34,335 bases of DNA from Bacteroidales bacterium (GTDB taxonomy: Bacteria > Bacteroidota > Bacteroidia > Bacteroidales > Muribaculaceae), in NCBI GenBank assembly GCA_020859845.1, contig JAJBVL010000041.1:1-34335 (forward strand), written 5' to 3'. The position numbers and the translations under genes were made by a program. Of this stretch, positions 1 through 8,626 are shown piece after piece; the first letter of the stretch is position 1; each line of letters begins with the position of its first letter. A model generated the notes under the pieces. It saw only the letters and a program-made list of their open reading frames with translations. It had not been told where the DNA came from and did not search any database.

Positions 1-120
1 GGCAGCCGCGAAACATGGGCGGTTGAGGCAACCGCACTACATAGGCTGCCGCAGAGGGGGAAGATGCCCTACGGGATTCGTTGAGGGAATGCAATTTTGC
101 CATGATCCCTACGGGATTGG
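1..120. other. structured non-coding DNA with palindromes
   Basis: No gene is visible here. Bases 1-7 (GGCAGCC) are complementary to 44-50 (GGCTGCC), and 19-24 (GCGGTT) to 30-35 (AACCGC) inside them, so a two-stem fold is possible. Two copies of CCCTACGGG follow at 67-75 and 107-115; the second lies in a perfect ATCCC-TAC-GGGAT palindrome at 105-117. It looks like an interspersed palindromic element cut by the window edge. Function is unknown. Confidence 0.4.
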
Positions 121-126
121 CGGAAA

Positions 127-166
127 AAAAGGCGTGCTGCCCTGGCAGAGGGCGGCACGCCTTTTT
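127..166 (-). terminator. intrinsic terminator of ppdK
   Basis: Inverted repeat with arms 127-143 and 149-165 (17 bases, one G:T-type mismatch) around a 5-base loop. It is flanked by A-runs and T-runs on both sides, so it could work in both directions. It lies 24 bases past the ppdK stop codon. Confidence 0.8.
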
Positions 167-189
167 ATTATAGACGGTGTAGGTCGAAA

Positions 190-2904
190 TTAGTCTTCGA
201 TAGCGGCCTGGGCTGCTGCTACGCGGGCGATGGGCACACGGTAGGGTGAGCAGCTGACGTAGTTCATACCCAGACGGGCGCAGAACTGTACGGAGCTGGG
301 CTCGCCACCATGCTCGCCGCAGATACCAACCTTGAGTTCGGGCTTGGTAGCGCGACCCTTCTCAACGCCCATCTTCACAAGCTGGCCTACGCCTTCTTGG
401 TCGAGCACTTCGAAAGGATCGGTCTTGATGATGCCGTGCTCCTTGTAGAACTTGAGGAACTTGGGAGCATCGTCGCGCGAGAATCCGAAGGTCATCTGGG
501 TGAGGTCGTTGGTACCGAAGGAGAAGAAGTCGGCCACGGTGGCAATCTCGTTGGCAACGAGAGCTGCACGAGGCACCTCAATCATTGTACCAATCTTGTA
601 AGGCACGCTGCGGCCCTGCTCCTCAAACACCTTGGCAGCGGTGGTGTTGATCACGTCGGCCTGATTCTGGATCTCCTTGAGCGAACCTACGAGAGGTATC
701 ATAATCTCGGGGTGAACGTCGACGCCACGCTCCTTCACAGCGAGGGCAGCCTCGATGATGGCGCGGGTCTGCATCTCGGTGATCTCGGGATAGGTGATGC
801 CCAGACGGCAACCACGGTGACCAAGCATGGGGTTGAATTCCTCCAGGCTGTCAACCTTGGCCTTTACCTCCTCGAGAGTGAGGCCCATCTCAGCAGCAAG
901 CTCCTTCTGGGTTGCTGTCTGATGAGGTACGAACTCATGCAATGGAGGATCGAGCAGACGGATAGTTACGCCGTAGCCATCCATAGCCTCGAAGATGCCT
1001 TCGAAGTCGCCACGCTGCATGGGGAGGAGCTTGGCAAGAGCTACACGACGGCCTTCCTCGTCGCTGGCAAGAATCATCTCGCGAACGGCCTTGATGCGGT
1101 CGCCTTCAAAGAACATGTGCTCTGTGCGGCACAGACCGATACCCTGGGCACCGAAGTGGCGTGCCTGCTTGGCATCGCGAGGAGTGTCGGCGTTGGTACG
1201 AACGAGAGTCTTGGTATACTTAGCAGCAAGGTTCATGATGGAGCCGAAGTCGCCACCGAGTTCGGGCTCAGTGGTGGGCACTTGGCCATCGTAAACTTCG
1301 CCGGTAGAACCGTTGATAGAAATCCAGTCGCCTTCCTTGTAGACCTTGCCGCCCATTTCAACGGTCTTGGCCTTGTAGTCAACGCGGATCTCGCCAGCGC
1401 CGCTGACGCAGCACTTGCCCATACCACGAGCCACAACGGCAGCGTGGCTGGTCATACCGCCGCGCATGGTCAGGATACCCTGAGCAACGGCCATACCGCG
1501 GAGGTCCTCAGGAGAGGTCTCGATACGCACGAGCACCACCTTCTTCTTCTTCTCGGCCCAAGCCTCAGCCTCTTCAGCCGAGAACACAATCTGACCGGCA
1601 GCTGCACCAGGAGATGCGGGCAGACCCTTGGCAACGACCTTGGCGCGCTTGAGGGCAGCCTTGTCGAATACGGGGTGGAGGAGCTCATCGAGCTTCTGGG
1701 GCTCCATGCGCTTGAGGACGGTCTTCTCGTCGATCTCGCCAGCGCGGAGGAGGTCCATGGCTATCTTCACCATGGCAGCACCAGTGCGCTTGCCGTTACG
1801 AGTCTGAAGCATCCAGAGCTTGCCATCCTGGATGGTAAACTCCATGTCCTGCATATCCTTATAGTAGTCTTCGAGACGATGAGCGATGGCGATGAGCTCG
1901 GCAGCACAGTCGGGCATCGACTCTTCGAGCGAAGGATACTTCTCCTTGCGCTCCTCCTCGCTGATACCCTGGAGGGCAGCCCAGCGGCGTGAGCCCTCAA
2001 CGGTGATCTGCTGAGGTGTGCGGATACCGGCCACCACATCCTCGCCCTGAGCGTTGATGAGGTATTCGCCGTTGAAGATGTCCTCGCCAGTGGCAGCGTC
2101 GCGGCTGAAAGCCACGCCAGTGGCAGAGTTGTTGCCCATGTTGCCGTAGACCATGGCCTGAACGTTGACGGCCGTGCCCCACTCTTCGGGGATCTGGTTC
2201 ATGCGGCGATATAGGATGGCGCGCTCGTTCATCCAGCTGTCAAACACGGCGCAGATGCCGCCCCAGAGCTGTTCCCAAGCGCTGTCGGGGAAGTCCTTTC
2301 CTGTGTGTTCCTTCACGGCTTGCTTGAAGAGGGTGACGAGCTGCTTGAGGTCGTCGACGGTGAGCTCAGTGTCGAGCTTCACGCCACGCTCCTCTTTCAT
2401 CTTGTCCATGATTTCCTCGAAGGGGTCGATGTCGGCCTTGCTCTTAGGCTTCATGCCGAGCACCACGTCGCCATACATCTGGACGAAACGACGGTAGCTA
2501 TCCCAAGCGAAACGAGGATTGCCACTCTTCTCGGCGAGAGAAGCCACTGTGGCATCGTTCATACCAAGGTTGAGGACGGTGTCCATCATACCAGGCATAG
2601 AGGCGCGAGCGCCCGAACGTACGGATACCAAGAGGGGGTTGGCAGGATCGTCAAATTTCTTACCAGTAAGCTGCTCTACATGAGCAATAGCCTTCTCAAC
2701 GTCGGTTTTGATACGCTTGATGACTTCCTCACGGCCATACTGGGTGTATTCGGTACAGACTTCGGTTGTGATGGTAAAACCCGGAGGTACGGGCATACCC
2801 AACAGGTTCATCTCGGCGAGGTTAGCGCCTTTACCGCCAAGGAGATTGCGCATTGAGGCGTTGCCTTCTGCTTTGCCATCTCCAAACGTGTAAACTCTTT
2901 TCAT
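190..2904 (-). CDS. ppdK: pyruvate, phosphate dikinase
   Basis: Interconverts pyruvate + ATP + phosphate and phosphoenolpyruvate + AMP + pyrophosphate in the cytosol, at the glycolysis/gluconeogenesis junction. The chosen start gives 904 residues, close to the family's roughly 870-910. Visible parts are the N-terminal nucleotide-binding motif GGKGANLAEM, the phosphohistidine loop GGMTSHAAVVARGMG with the swivelling His at about residue 487, and the C-terminal PEP-site motif CGEHGGEPSS with the catalytic Cys at about 862. The frame stays open up to 2976, but the promoter box at 2973-2981 would leave that upstream Met outside the transcript. The Met at 2904 begins the conserved sequence MKRVYTFGDG and is preferred. 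It is a single gene, divergent from rlmD, with its own terminator. Confidence 0.97.
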   Translation of the reverse strand: MKRVYTFGDGKAEGNASMRNLLGGKGANLAEMNLLGMPVPPGFTITTEVCTEYTQYGREEVIKRIKTDVEKAIAHVEQLTGKKFDDPANPLLVSVRSGARASMPGMMDTVLNLGMNDATVASLAEKSGNPRFAWDSYRRFVQMYGDVVLGMKPKSKADIDPFEEIMDKMKEERGVKLDTELTVDDLKQLVTLFKQAVKEHTGKDFPDSAWEQLWGGICAVFDSWMNERAILYRRMNQIPEEWGTAVNVQAMVYGNMGNNSATGVAFSRDAATGEDIFNGEYLINAQGEDVVAGIRTPQQITVEGSRRWAALQGISEEERKEKYPSLEESMPDCAAELIAIAHRLEDYYKDMQDMEFTIQDGKLWMLQTRNGKRTGAAMVKIAMDLLRAGEIDEKTVLKRMEPQKLDELLHPVFDKAALKRAKVVAKGLPASPGAAAGQIVFSAEEAEAWAEKKKKVVLVRIETSPEDLRGMAVAQGILTMRGGMTSHAAVVARGMGKCCVSGAGEIRVDYKAKTVEMGGKVYKEGDWISINGSTGEVYDGQVPTTEPELGGDFGSIMNLAAKYTKTLVRTNADTPRDAKQARHFGAQGIGLCRTEHMFFEGDRIKAVREMILASDEEGRRVALAKLLPMQRGDFEGIFEAMDGYGVTIRLLDPPLHEFVPHQTATQKELAAEMGLTLEEVKAKVDSLEEFNPMLGHRGCRLGITYPEITEMQTRAIIEAALAVKERGVDVHPEIMIPLVGSLKEIQNQADVINTTAAKVFEEQGRSVPYKIGTMIEVPRAALVANEIATVADFFSFGTNDLTQMTFGFSRDDAPKFLKFYKEHGIIKTDPFEVLDQEGVGQLVKMGVEKGRATKPELKVGICGEHGGEPSSVQFCARLGMNYVSCSPYRVPIARVAAAQAAIED

Positions 2905-2972
2905 TTGGTTTTGTCTTGGGTTAATAATTGGATATTTATGTATGTTTGATTTTTGAATCTTGGGTGGGTGAT

Positions 2973-2981
2973 GCAAAGTTA
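2973..2981 (-). promoter_or_regulatory. ppdK promoter -7 box
   Basis: The minus strand reads TAACTTTGC, a perfect match to the Bacteroidetes -7 consensus TAnnTTTG. It lies about 70 bases upstream of the ATG at 2904. No clear -33 TTTG is seen at the expected distance. Confidence 0.55.
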
Positions 2982-3055
2982 ATGCTTTCTTGGCGAGAAA
3001 TGAAATTTTTTTTAAAAGATTTATCCGTTTTAGTGGTTATTTAGTGTTTTAATAT

Positions 3056-3063
3056 TAGCTTTG
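3056..3063 (+). promoter_or_regulatory. rlmD operon promoter -7 box
   Basis: TAGCTTTG matches TAnnTTTG exactly, 30 bases before the ATG at 3094. This predicts a leader of about 25 bases. The -33 element is weak. Confidence 0.55.
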
Positions 3064-3093
3064 CACTGAATTTAAACTCCCTAAGCAATCCCT

Positions 3094-4524
3094 ATGGCCC
3101 GACAACGTAAGCCTCTCCCCACCCTTCAAGATGTAGAAATCACCGATGTAGCCGCCGAAGGCAACAGCCTGGCGCGCGTCGACGACATGGTAGTATTCAT
3201 ACCTTTTGGCGCGCCCGGCGACGTGGCCGACGTGAAGCTCGACCGCAAGAAGAGCCGCTACGCCGAGGGGCATATCGTGGAGCTAAAGAGACCGTCGGAG
3301 ATAAGGGTGGAGCCGCGATGCGAGCACTTCACGGTGTGTGGCGGCTGCCGATGGCAACACCTCCCCTACTCCTTCCAACTGCGGTGTAAGCAGCAGCAAG
3401 TGGAGGACGCCCTGCAGAGGATAGCCAAGATTGACTTCCCGACGGTCTCCACTATCCTTGGCTCGGAGGATATATGGGAGTATCGCAACAAGATGGAGTA
3501 TACCTTCAGCAACCGCCGATGGCTGACGCGCGAGCAGCTCGACAGCGGCGAGGAGTTTGCCGACCGCGACGCAGCAGGTTTCCATATCCCTGGGGCTTTC
3601 GACAAGGTGCTCGACATTGGGCGCTGCTACCTGCAAGACGACTTCTCCAACCGCCTGCGCCGCTTCGTGAAGGAGTATGGCAAGGAGAAGGGCTACCCCT
3701 TCTACGACCTCAAAGCGCAGCAAGGCCTCCTGCGCACTCTAATGGTGAGAATGGCATCGACGGGCGATATAATGGCCGTAATGGTGTTTGGCGGCGACGA
3801 GCCAGAGAAGATAGAGGCCTTGATGGCGGCAATCAAAGAGAGATTCCCCGAAATCACCTCGCTGATGTATGTGGTCAACCTGAAGGTCAACGACACGATA
3901 GCCGATCAAGAGGTGGTGCTCTACCATGGCAAGCCTTATATCGAAGAAGAGATGGAGGGATTGCATTTTAGGGTGGGTCCAAAGTCGTTTTACCAGACCA
4001 ACTCGCGCCAAGCCTACACCCTCTACAAGGTGGCTCGGAGGCTGGCCAACCTTACTGGCCAAGAGACTGTCTACGACCTATATACCGGCACTGGCACGAT
4101 AGCCAACTTTGTGGCCAGACAGGCCCGAAGCGTGATAGGCATTGAATATGTGGAGGACGCAATAAAGGATGCGCGCCTCAACTCGGAGGTGAATGGCATC
4201 ACCAACACCACATTCTATGCTGGCGACATGAAGGATGTCCTGACCGACGACTTTATCGCAGCTCATGGAGGCACCCCCGACGTGATGATTATCGACCCGC
4301 CCAGAGCCGGGATGCATCAAGATGTGGTAGACACTATACTACGCGCCGCCCCGAGGCGGATTGTTTACGTGAGCTGTAACCCCGCCACGCAGGCTCGCGA
4401 CTTGGCGCTACTCGACGTAAAGTATCGGATAGAGGAGGTGCAGCCTGTGGATATGTTTCCCCACACGGCCCACGTGGAAAATGTAGTGGCCCTAAGCCTT
4501 AGAGAAGATGGGACGAGAGATTGA
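3094..4524 (+). CDS. rlmD: 23S rRNA (uracil-5-)-methyltransferase, RlmD/RumA family
   Basis: Class I SAM-dependent enzyme that puts a methyl group on C5 of a uracil in rRNA (U1939 of 23S rRNA for E. coli RlmD). The N-terminal 65 residues look like a TRAM RNA-binding domain. A [4Fe-4S] set follows as C76-x5-C82-x2-C85 plus C178. The SAM site is DLYTGTGTIANFVA, then DPPRAGMH, and the nucleophile is C428 in VYVSCNPATQARDL; the Glu in HVENVV fits the general base. Its length of 476 residues is usual for Bacteroidetes members. The family contains paralogues (RlmC, TrmA), so the exact target base is inferred. Its last 17 bases overlap the CYTH gene, which suggests co-transcription. Confidence 0.92.
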   Translation: MARQRKPLPTLQDVEITDVAAEGNSLARVDDMVVFIPFGAPGDVADVKLDRKKSRYAEGHIVELKRPSEIRVEPRCEHFTVCGGCRWQHLPYSFQLRCKQQQVEDALQRIAKIDFPTVSTILGSEDIWEYRNKMEYTFSNRRWLTREQLDSGEEFADRDAAGFHIPGAFDKVLDIGRCYLQDDFSNRLRRFVKEYGKEKGYPFYDLKAQQGLLRTLMVRMASTGDIMAVMVFGGDEPEKIEALMAAIKERFPEITSLMYVVNLKVNDTIADQEVVLYHGKPYIEEEMEGLHFRVGPKSFYQTNSRQAYTLYKVARRLANLTGQETVYDLYTGTGTIANFVARQARSVIGIEYVEDAIKDARLNSEVNGITNTTFYAGDMKDVLTDDFIAAHGGTPDVMIIDPPRAGMHQDVVDTILRAAPRRIVYVSCNPATQARDLALLDVKYRIEEVQPVDMFPHTAHVENVVALSLREDGTRD

Positions 4525-4963
4525 ACGCAAATATCTGGTGAAGGACGATTCATATCGCGCCCTCGCCGCCGAGGCTCATCATATACGTCAAGCCTACCTC
4601 TCGACCGTGCCCGACGCCACGGTGAGACTGCGCATCCTCGACTCCCAAGCCTTCATCACCGTGAAAGGGCGCAATCATGGAGCCGAGAGAAGCGAATGGG
4701 AGTATGAGATACCCGTGGCCGACGCTGAGGAGATGCTGGCCCAGTGTAGCCAGACGCCAATCCTCGACAAGACGCGCTATAGGGCAGGACGCTGGGAGAT
4801 TGACGAGTTTCACGGGCCGCTCGAGGGTCTGGTAGTGGCAGAAATCGAACTTGAAGATGCCGACGAGACTTTTGCGCTGCCCGAATTTATCGGGGAAGAA
4901 GTGACCGGCGACCCTCGCTACTACAATTCCACCCTCGCCACCCAGAGAGTAAGGGATGAATAG
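4508..4963 (+). CDS. CYTH domain protein (triphosphate tunnel type)
   Basis: A 151-residue single-domain CYTH protein. It begins with the family signature ExExK (E4, E6, K8 in MGREIERKYLV), followed by the HIRQAYLS strand, RLR and the KGRNHGAERSEWEYEI strands that line the triphosphate tunnel in this fold. Bacterial relatives are inorganic triphosphatases, thiamine triphosphatases or class IV adenylate cyclases. The short form without a CHAD domain is most often a tripolyphosphatase, but the substrate cannot be read from sequence. The start overlaps the end of rlmD by 17 bases in another frame, so translation is probably coupled. The unrecognised gene at 5013 follows after 49 bases. Confidence 0.85.
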   Translation: MGREIERKYLVKDDSYRALAAEAHHIRQAYLSTVPDATVRLRILDSQAFITVKGRNHGAERSEWEYEIPVADAEEMLAQCSQTPILDKTRYRAGRWEIDEFHGPLEGLVVAEIELEDADETFALPEFIGEEVTGDPRYYNSTLATQRVRDE

Positions 4964-5012
4964 ATTAAAGTAAATAGGACGATAAACTTATATTAAATCC
5001 CCATATACTGCC

Positions 5013-5837
5013 ATGATACTTAAGATACAGCTATCGCTCGTGGATGGCACGGCACAAGAGCCCTGCCACCTCACCTACGCCCCTCATGAGAAGATAGAAG
5101 AAGGCGTGGACCTGCTGACCCTCCTGCCCCCGCCTTTTCGCAACGCCATCGGGAGCGTCAACGTAGAGCTAACGGAGGATGGCAATTGGTTTACCGTGGA
5201 GGCTCAAGGCAAGAAAGAAGTCTATTCGGTGGACGAGCCTCTGACTATCTCCTTGACTTTTCCAGCCGAAGGGGAAGCGTCGTGGCATCTCGACCTGACG
5301 GTATTGCCGTGGCTCATAGAGGCTTGGGATATGCTAAGAGTAAGCCATGAGGGCCTTACCGAGACGATACAGCGCGAGGAGATAACGGAGCCCATCCTAC
5401 TATCCTCTCTCAGAAAGCAGATAGGTGGCGGAGAGATGGATTGGATACAAGGCTATCGGGTGGAGAAGGCCGACGAGCAGTCGGTCACCATCAGCAAAGG
5501 AGATGCCTCAATAACTCTTGACCACAGCAACCCTCAGGCTATGATAGGCCAGGAAACCTTCGCCATCGTAGAGGACTCTTATATCCTTACGGAGTGGGAT
5601 CCATTTGACGAACTGCCTAAACGCTTCAGAGTGGATGCTCGCGACCTTGCCGATAGCCTCGAGGATGGCGAGGCGGCGCTGCGCGTGGCCGAAAGCATAC
5701 AGGAGCAAGACCCTGAAGCGCTGGAAATCATTGCCAACTATATGACCGACGCCGCGGAGCGTGGCTCACAGGAGGCTAAGGATTGGCTCGCCGACTATTA
5801 CGGCAAGACCGACAGCCAATACGACCCCTATGTATGA
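5013..5837 (+). CDS. hypothetical protein with possible Sel1-like tail
   Basis: A 274-residue acidic cytoplasmic protein that I do not recognise. It has no signal peptide or membrane segment. The first 110 residues are rich in alternating polar and hydrophobic stretches typical of beta sheet. Residues about 120-215 contain a second beta-rich part (WIQGYRVEKADEQSVTISKG). The last 60 residues are helical and resemble one or two Sel1/TPR-like repeats (ALEIIANYMTDAAERGSQEA, then KDWLADYYG). It lies 49 bases after the CYTH gene on the same strand with no promoter or terminator visible between, so it is probably the third gene of the rlmD operon. Codon use is like its neighbours. Confidence 0.7.
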   Translation: MILKIQLSLVDGTAQEPCHLTYAPHEKIEEGVDLLTLLPPPFRNAIGSVNVELTEDGNWFTVEAQGKKEVYSVDEPLTISLTFPAEGEASWHLDLTVLPWLIEAWDMLRVSHEGLTETIQREEITEPILLSSLRKQIGGGEMDWIQGYRVEKADEQSVTISKGDASITLDHSNPQAMIGQETFAIVEDSYILTEWDPFDELPKRFRVDARDLADSLEDGEAALRVAESIQEQDPEALEIIANYMTDAAERGSQEAKDWLADYYGKTDSQYDPYV

Positions 5838-5903
5838 GGGCCTACGTCAGCTCGCGTGGTGTTAAGAGTGCTTAAGAAGGGTAGCAGAGTGGCGCGTAAT
5901 TAT

Positions 5904-5911
5904 TAATTTTG
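5904..5911 (+). promoter_or_regulatory. promoter -7 box four bases before an ATG
   Basis: TAATTTTG is a perfect TAnnTTTG box and only CGCC separates it from the ATG at 5916. Transcription would begin at or within a few bases of the start codon, giving a leaderless mRNA. The box also sits between GGCGC (5891-5895) and GCGCC (5911-5915), an inverted repeat that could be an operator. Confidence 0.5.
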
Positions 5912-5915
5912 CGCC

Positions 5916-8498
5916 ATGAAATTGCCCAATATAGTAATTATCAAACCTACAATATACACTATCTTATTGGTATTTAGCTGCTTGGCTCAAGTCGCGATGG
6001 CTGTTGAGCCTATGGCTGTCGACCCCACGCGGCTGAGAGGTCAGGTGAGAGACTCGATTTCACATGAGGCTGTGCCCTACGCTGCCATTTTTCTCAAAGG
6101 CGTGGAGCGCGGCACGCTTGCCGACATTGATGGCCACTTTGACTTCTCGACCAACAAGCCCTTCAATCTCATAGAGGTGAGAGCCATAGGGTTTGAAACG
6201 AAGCAACTCCCCGTGCGCCACAACGCAGTCAACGACCTGGTGATCGACCTTGTGCCTATCGGAGTGCAACTCGACGAGGTGGTGGTGAAGCGCAAGAAAG
6301 AGAAGTATTCCAAGAAGAATAATCCAGCTGTCGACTTCGTGCGCCGCATCATGGCCGCTCAGGACCTCACCGACCCCCATCGCCATGCCTACTACAATTA
6401 CGACAAGTATGAGCGCATCAATCTGGCCCTCAACGATGTAAATCCCGAGAGCAACAACCACCTGCTGCTGAAGCGCTTTGACTTCTTGCGAGAACATATT
6501 GACACATCGGAAATCTCTGGAAAGCCTATCCTAAATATCTCCACTCGCGAGAAAGCCTCGGAGGTGCATTATCGGCGCGAGCCGCGCAGCGAGAAGGAAT
6601 ACGTAACCGGCATCAACCGCGCGGGCTTTGACGACATCCTCGACGAGGAGAGCATGCAGACTTTTTATGAAGACGTGATGCGCGAGATCGACCTCTATCA
6701 AAACGACGTCAATATCCTGCAAAACCGTTTTGTCAGCCCTCTGAGCCGTATTGCCACTGACTTCTATAAGTTTTACCTCAACGACACCCTGATGGTGGGC
6801 GACACTCGCTGCATCGAGCTGACGTTTGCTCCCCACAATGTGGAGTCGTTTGGTTTCACGGGACGTATCTACGTGGCCGAGGGCGACTCGTCGATGATGA
6901 TTCGCAAGGTGGTGATGAACGTGCCCCACAACATCAACCTCAACTTTATCGACAAACTATATCTCGAGCAAGAATACGTGGCCGCGCCCGACGGCACTCG
7001 CCTCAAGGTGCGCGACGACATGACGGCCGAGGTGAGCATACTGCCGGGGCTACAGCCTTTCTATGTGAGGCGCCACACGGCCTATGCCCACCACTCATTT
7101 GACGCGCCCACGGATAGCGCCACGCTCTTCAAGCCTATGCAGAAGATTGTGGAGACCTCGATGGCGCGCCGGCAAGATGACGACTTCTGGGAAGAGGCGC
7201 GCCTCATACCCATCACCGACAACGAGCGCCACGTGGCCACGATGATGGAGCGGCTGCGTGCCAACAAGCTCTACTATTGGAGCGAGCAGGTGGTGAAGGT
7301 GCTAGTAAGCGGATATATACCCACGGGCAACCCCAGCAAACTGGACATCGGGCCGATGAACACCACCGTGAGCCACAACGGGCTCGAAGGTTGGCGACTA
7401 AAAGCCGGAGGCATGACCACCGCCAATCTCTCCACGCGATGGTTTGGCCGCGGATATGTGGCGTGGGGCACCGACGACCACCGTTGGAAATACAAAGGGG
7501 AGGTGGAGTATTCGTTTATCGACAAGAAATATCATTCACGCGAATTTCCGGTCAACTCGCTGCGCTTCACTCATCTATATGATGTGGACATGATAGGCCA
7601 GCACTACGAGTTTACCAACCCCGACAACATCTTCCTCTCGCTCAAGCGCGCCGATGACAACCAGATTACCTACCACCGCGTAAGCCAGCTGGAGTACACT
7701 CTGGAGCTGCAAAACAACTTCTCGCTCGTGGCCTCTCTCAAGCATGAGCGCCAAGAAGCTACTCGATTCATGCCCTTTGTCAACGGCCTCGGTCAGAGTT
7801 TTGGCCACTATAATGAGAGCAGCGTGAGCCTTCAGCTGAGGTTTGCTCCCGGAGAGAAATTCTACCAGATGAAGACCTATCGCATACCCATCAACTTTGA
7901 TGCGCCTATCTTCGTCCTCAGCCATACGTTTGCTCCTAAGAGTTTCCTGGGCAATAGTTTTATGGTCAATAAGACCGAGCTGAGCATCCAGAAGCGTTTC
8001 TGGTTTTCGGCCTTCGGCTACACTGACATAGTGGTGAAAGGAGGCCATGTGTGGAGTCGCTCGCCCTACCCCAATCTGCTGATACCCAACGCCAACCTCT
8101 CCTACACTATCCAGCCAGAGAGTTTCTGTCTGATGAACGCTATGGAGTTTGTCAACGATAGCTACGCGTCGTGGGATTTCACCTATTGGGCCAACGGGCT
8201 TATCCTCAACCGCATACCTCTGCTTAAGCAGCTACGACTACGCGAAGCCTTCTCCTGCCGCGGGCTATGGGGCCATCTGAGCAAGCGCAACGACCCGGCC
8301 TTCAATCCCGAGCTTTATCGCTTTCCAGCCGATGCACACACCCAGCGGATGAGCAATACCCCCTACGTGGAGGCAGGCGTGGGCGTAGAAAACATCCTAA
8401 AGATCCTACGTCTCGACTACGTGTGGCGCCTGACCTATCGAGATGCCCCGGGCATCTCGAAAAGCGGCCTGCGCCTGGCCCTCCACATCACCTTCTGA
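5916..8498 (+). CDS. DUF5686 outer-membrane protein with carboxypeptidase-regulatory-like domain
   Basis: An 860-residue envelope protein. Residues 1-29 form a signal peptide ending near QVAMA. Residues about 38-115 are a carboxypeptidase-D-regulatory-like beta-sandwich (LRGQVRDSISHEAVPYAAIF, ending in VQLDEVVVKRKK), the same domain found at the N-terminus of SusC proteins. The remaining 740 residues match the general plan of the DUF5686 family and end in alternating amphipathic strands with a terminal Phe (LRLALHITF), as expected of a beta barrel inserted by BAM. No plug or TonB box is recognised, so it is not a typical TonB-dependent receptor. The role of the family is unknown to me. The gene stands alone between the rlmD cluster and xth. 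Confidence 0.85.
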   Translation: MKLPNIVIIKPTIYTILLVFSCLAQVAMAVEPMAVDPTRLRGQVRDSISHEAVPYAAIFLKGVERGTLADIDGHFDFSTNKPFNLIEVRAIGFETKQLPVRHNAVNDLVIDLVPIGVQLDEVVVKRKKEKYSKKNNPAVDFVRRIMAAQDLTDPHRHAYYNYDKYERINLALNDVNPESNNHLLLKRFDFLREHIDTSEISGKPILNISTREKASEVHYRREPRSEKEYVTGINRAGFDDILDEESMQTFYEDVMREIDLYQNDVNILQNRFVSPLSRIATDFYKFYLNDTLMVGDTRCIELTFAPHNVESFGFTGRIYVAEGDSSMMIRKVVMNVPHNINLNFIDKLYLEQEYVAAPDGTRLKVRDDMTAEVSILPGLQPFYVRRHTAYAHHSFDAPTDSATLFKPMQKIVETSMARRQDDDFWEEARLIPITDNERHVATMMERLRANKLYYWSEQVVKVLVSGYIPTGNPSKLDIGPMNTTVSHNGLEGWRLKAGGMTTANLSTRWFGRGYVAWGTDDHRWKYKGEVEYSFIDKKYHSREFPVNSLRFTHLYDVDMIGQHYEFTNPDNIFLSLKRADDNQITYHRVSQLEYTLELQNNFSLVASLKHERQEATRFMPFVNGLGQSFGHYNESSVSLQLRFAPGEKFYQMKTYRIPINFDAPIFVLSHTFAPKSFLGNSFMVNKTELSIQKRFWFSAFGYTDIVVKGGHVWSRSPYPNLLIPNANLSYTIQPESFCLMNAMEFVNDSYASWDFTYWANGLILNRIPLLKQLRLREAFSCRGLWGHLSKRNDPAFNPELYRFPADAHTQRMSNTPYVEAGVGVENILKILRLDYVWRLTYRDAPGISKSGLRLALHITF

Positions 8499-8513
8499 AA
8501 GAGCTAATCGAAA

Positions 8514-8530
8514 CAACCCCTACGGGGTTG
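8514..8530. repeat. palindrome CAACCCC-TAC-GGGGTTG
   Basis: Perfect 7-base arms around TAC, 16 bases after a stop codon. It has no T-run, so it is a poor intrinsic terminator. The core CCCTACGGG is shared with the copies at 67-75 and 107-115, which suggests a small interspersed palindrome family placed near gene ends. Confidence 0.6.
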
Positions 8531-8626
8531 AGAAAAAGTGAATCCATCGGCTAATCTTTTGTTTTCTCCCCGACGTTATATTATCTTATAGAGCATATTC
8601 CCCTTATTACCCAAAAAACGACCACA

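Noticed and set aside
310-1992. Plus-strand open frame of 560 codons opposite ppdK
   Set aside because: It is the antisense shadow of a highly conserved gene. Its composition (rich in His, Leu and Glu) mirrors ppdK codons and no domain is recognisable.
190-2976. Longer start for ppdK at 2976
   Set aside because: The extra 24 residues are not family-like, and the best promoter box overlaps that Met.
8514-8530. Terminator of the DUF5686 gene
   Set aside because: The stem is perfect, but the loop is three bases and no T-run follows. It fits better as a member of the CCCTACGGG palindrome family.
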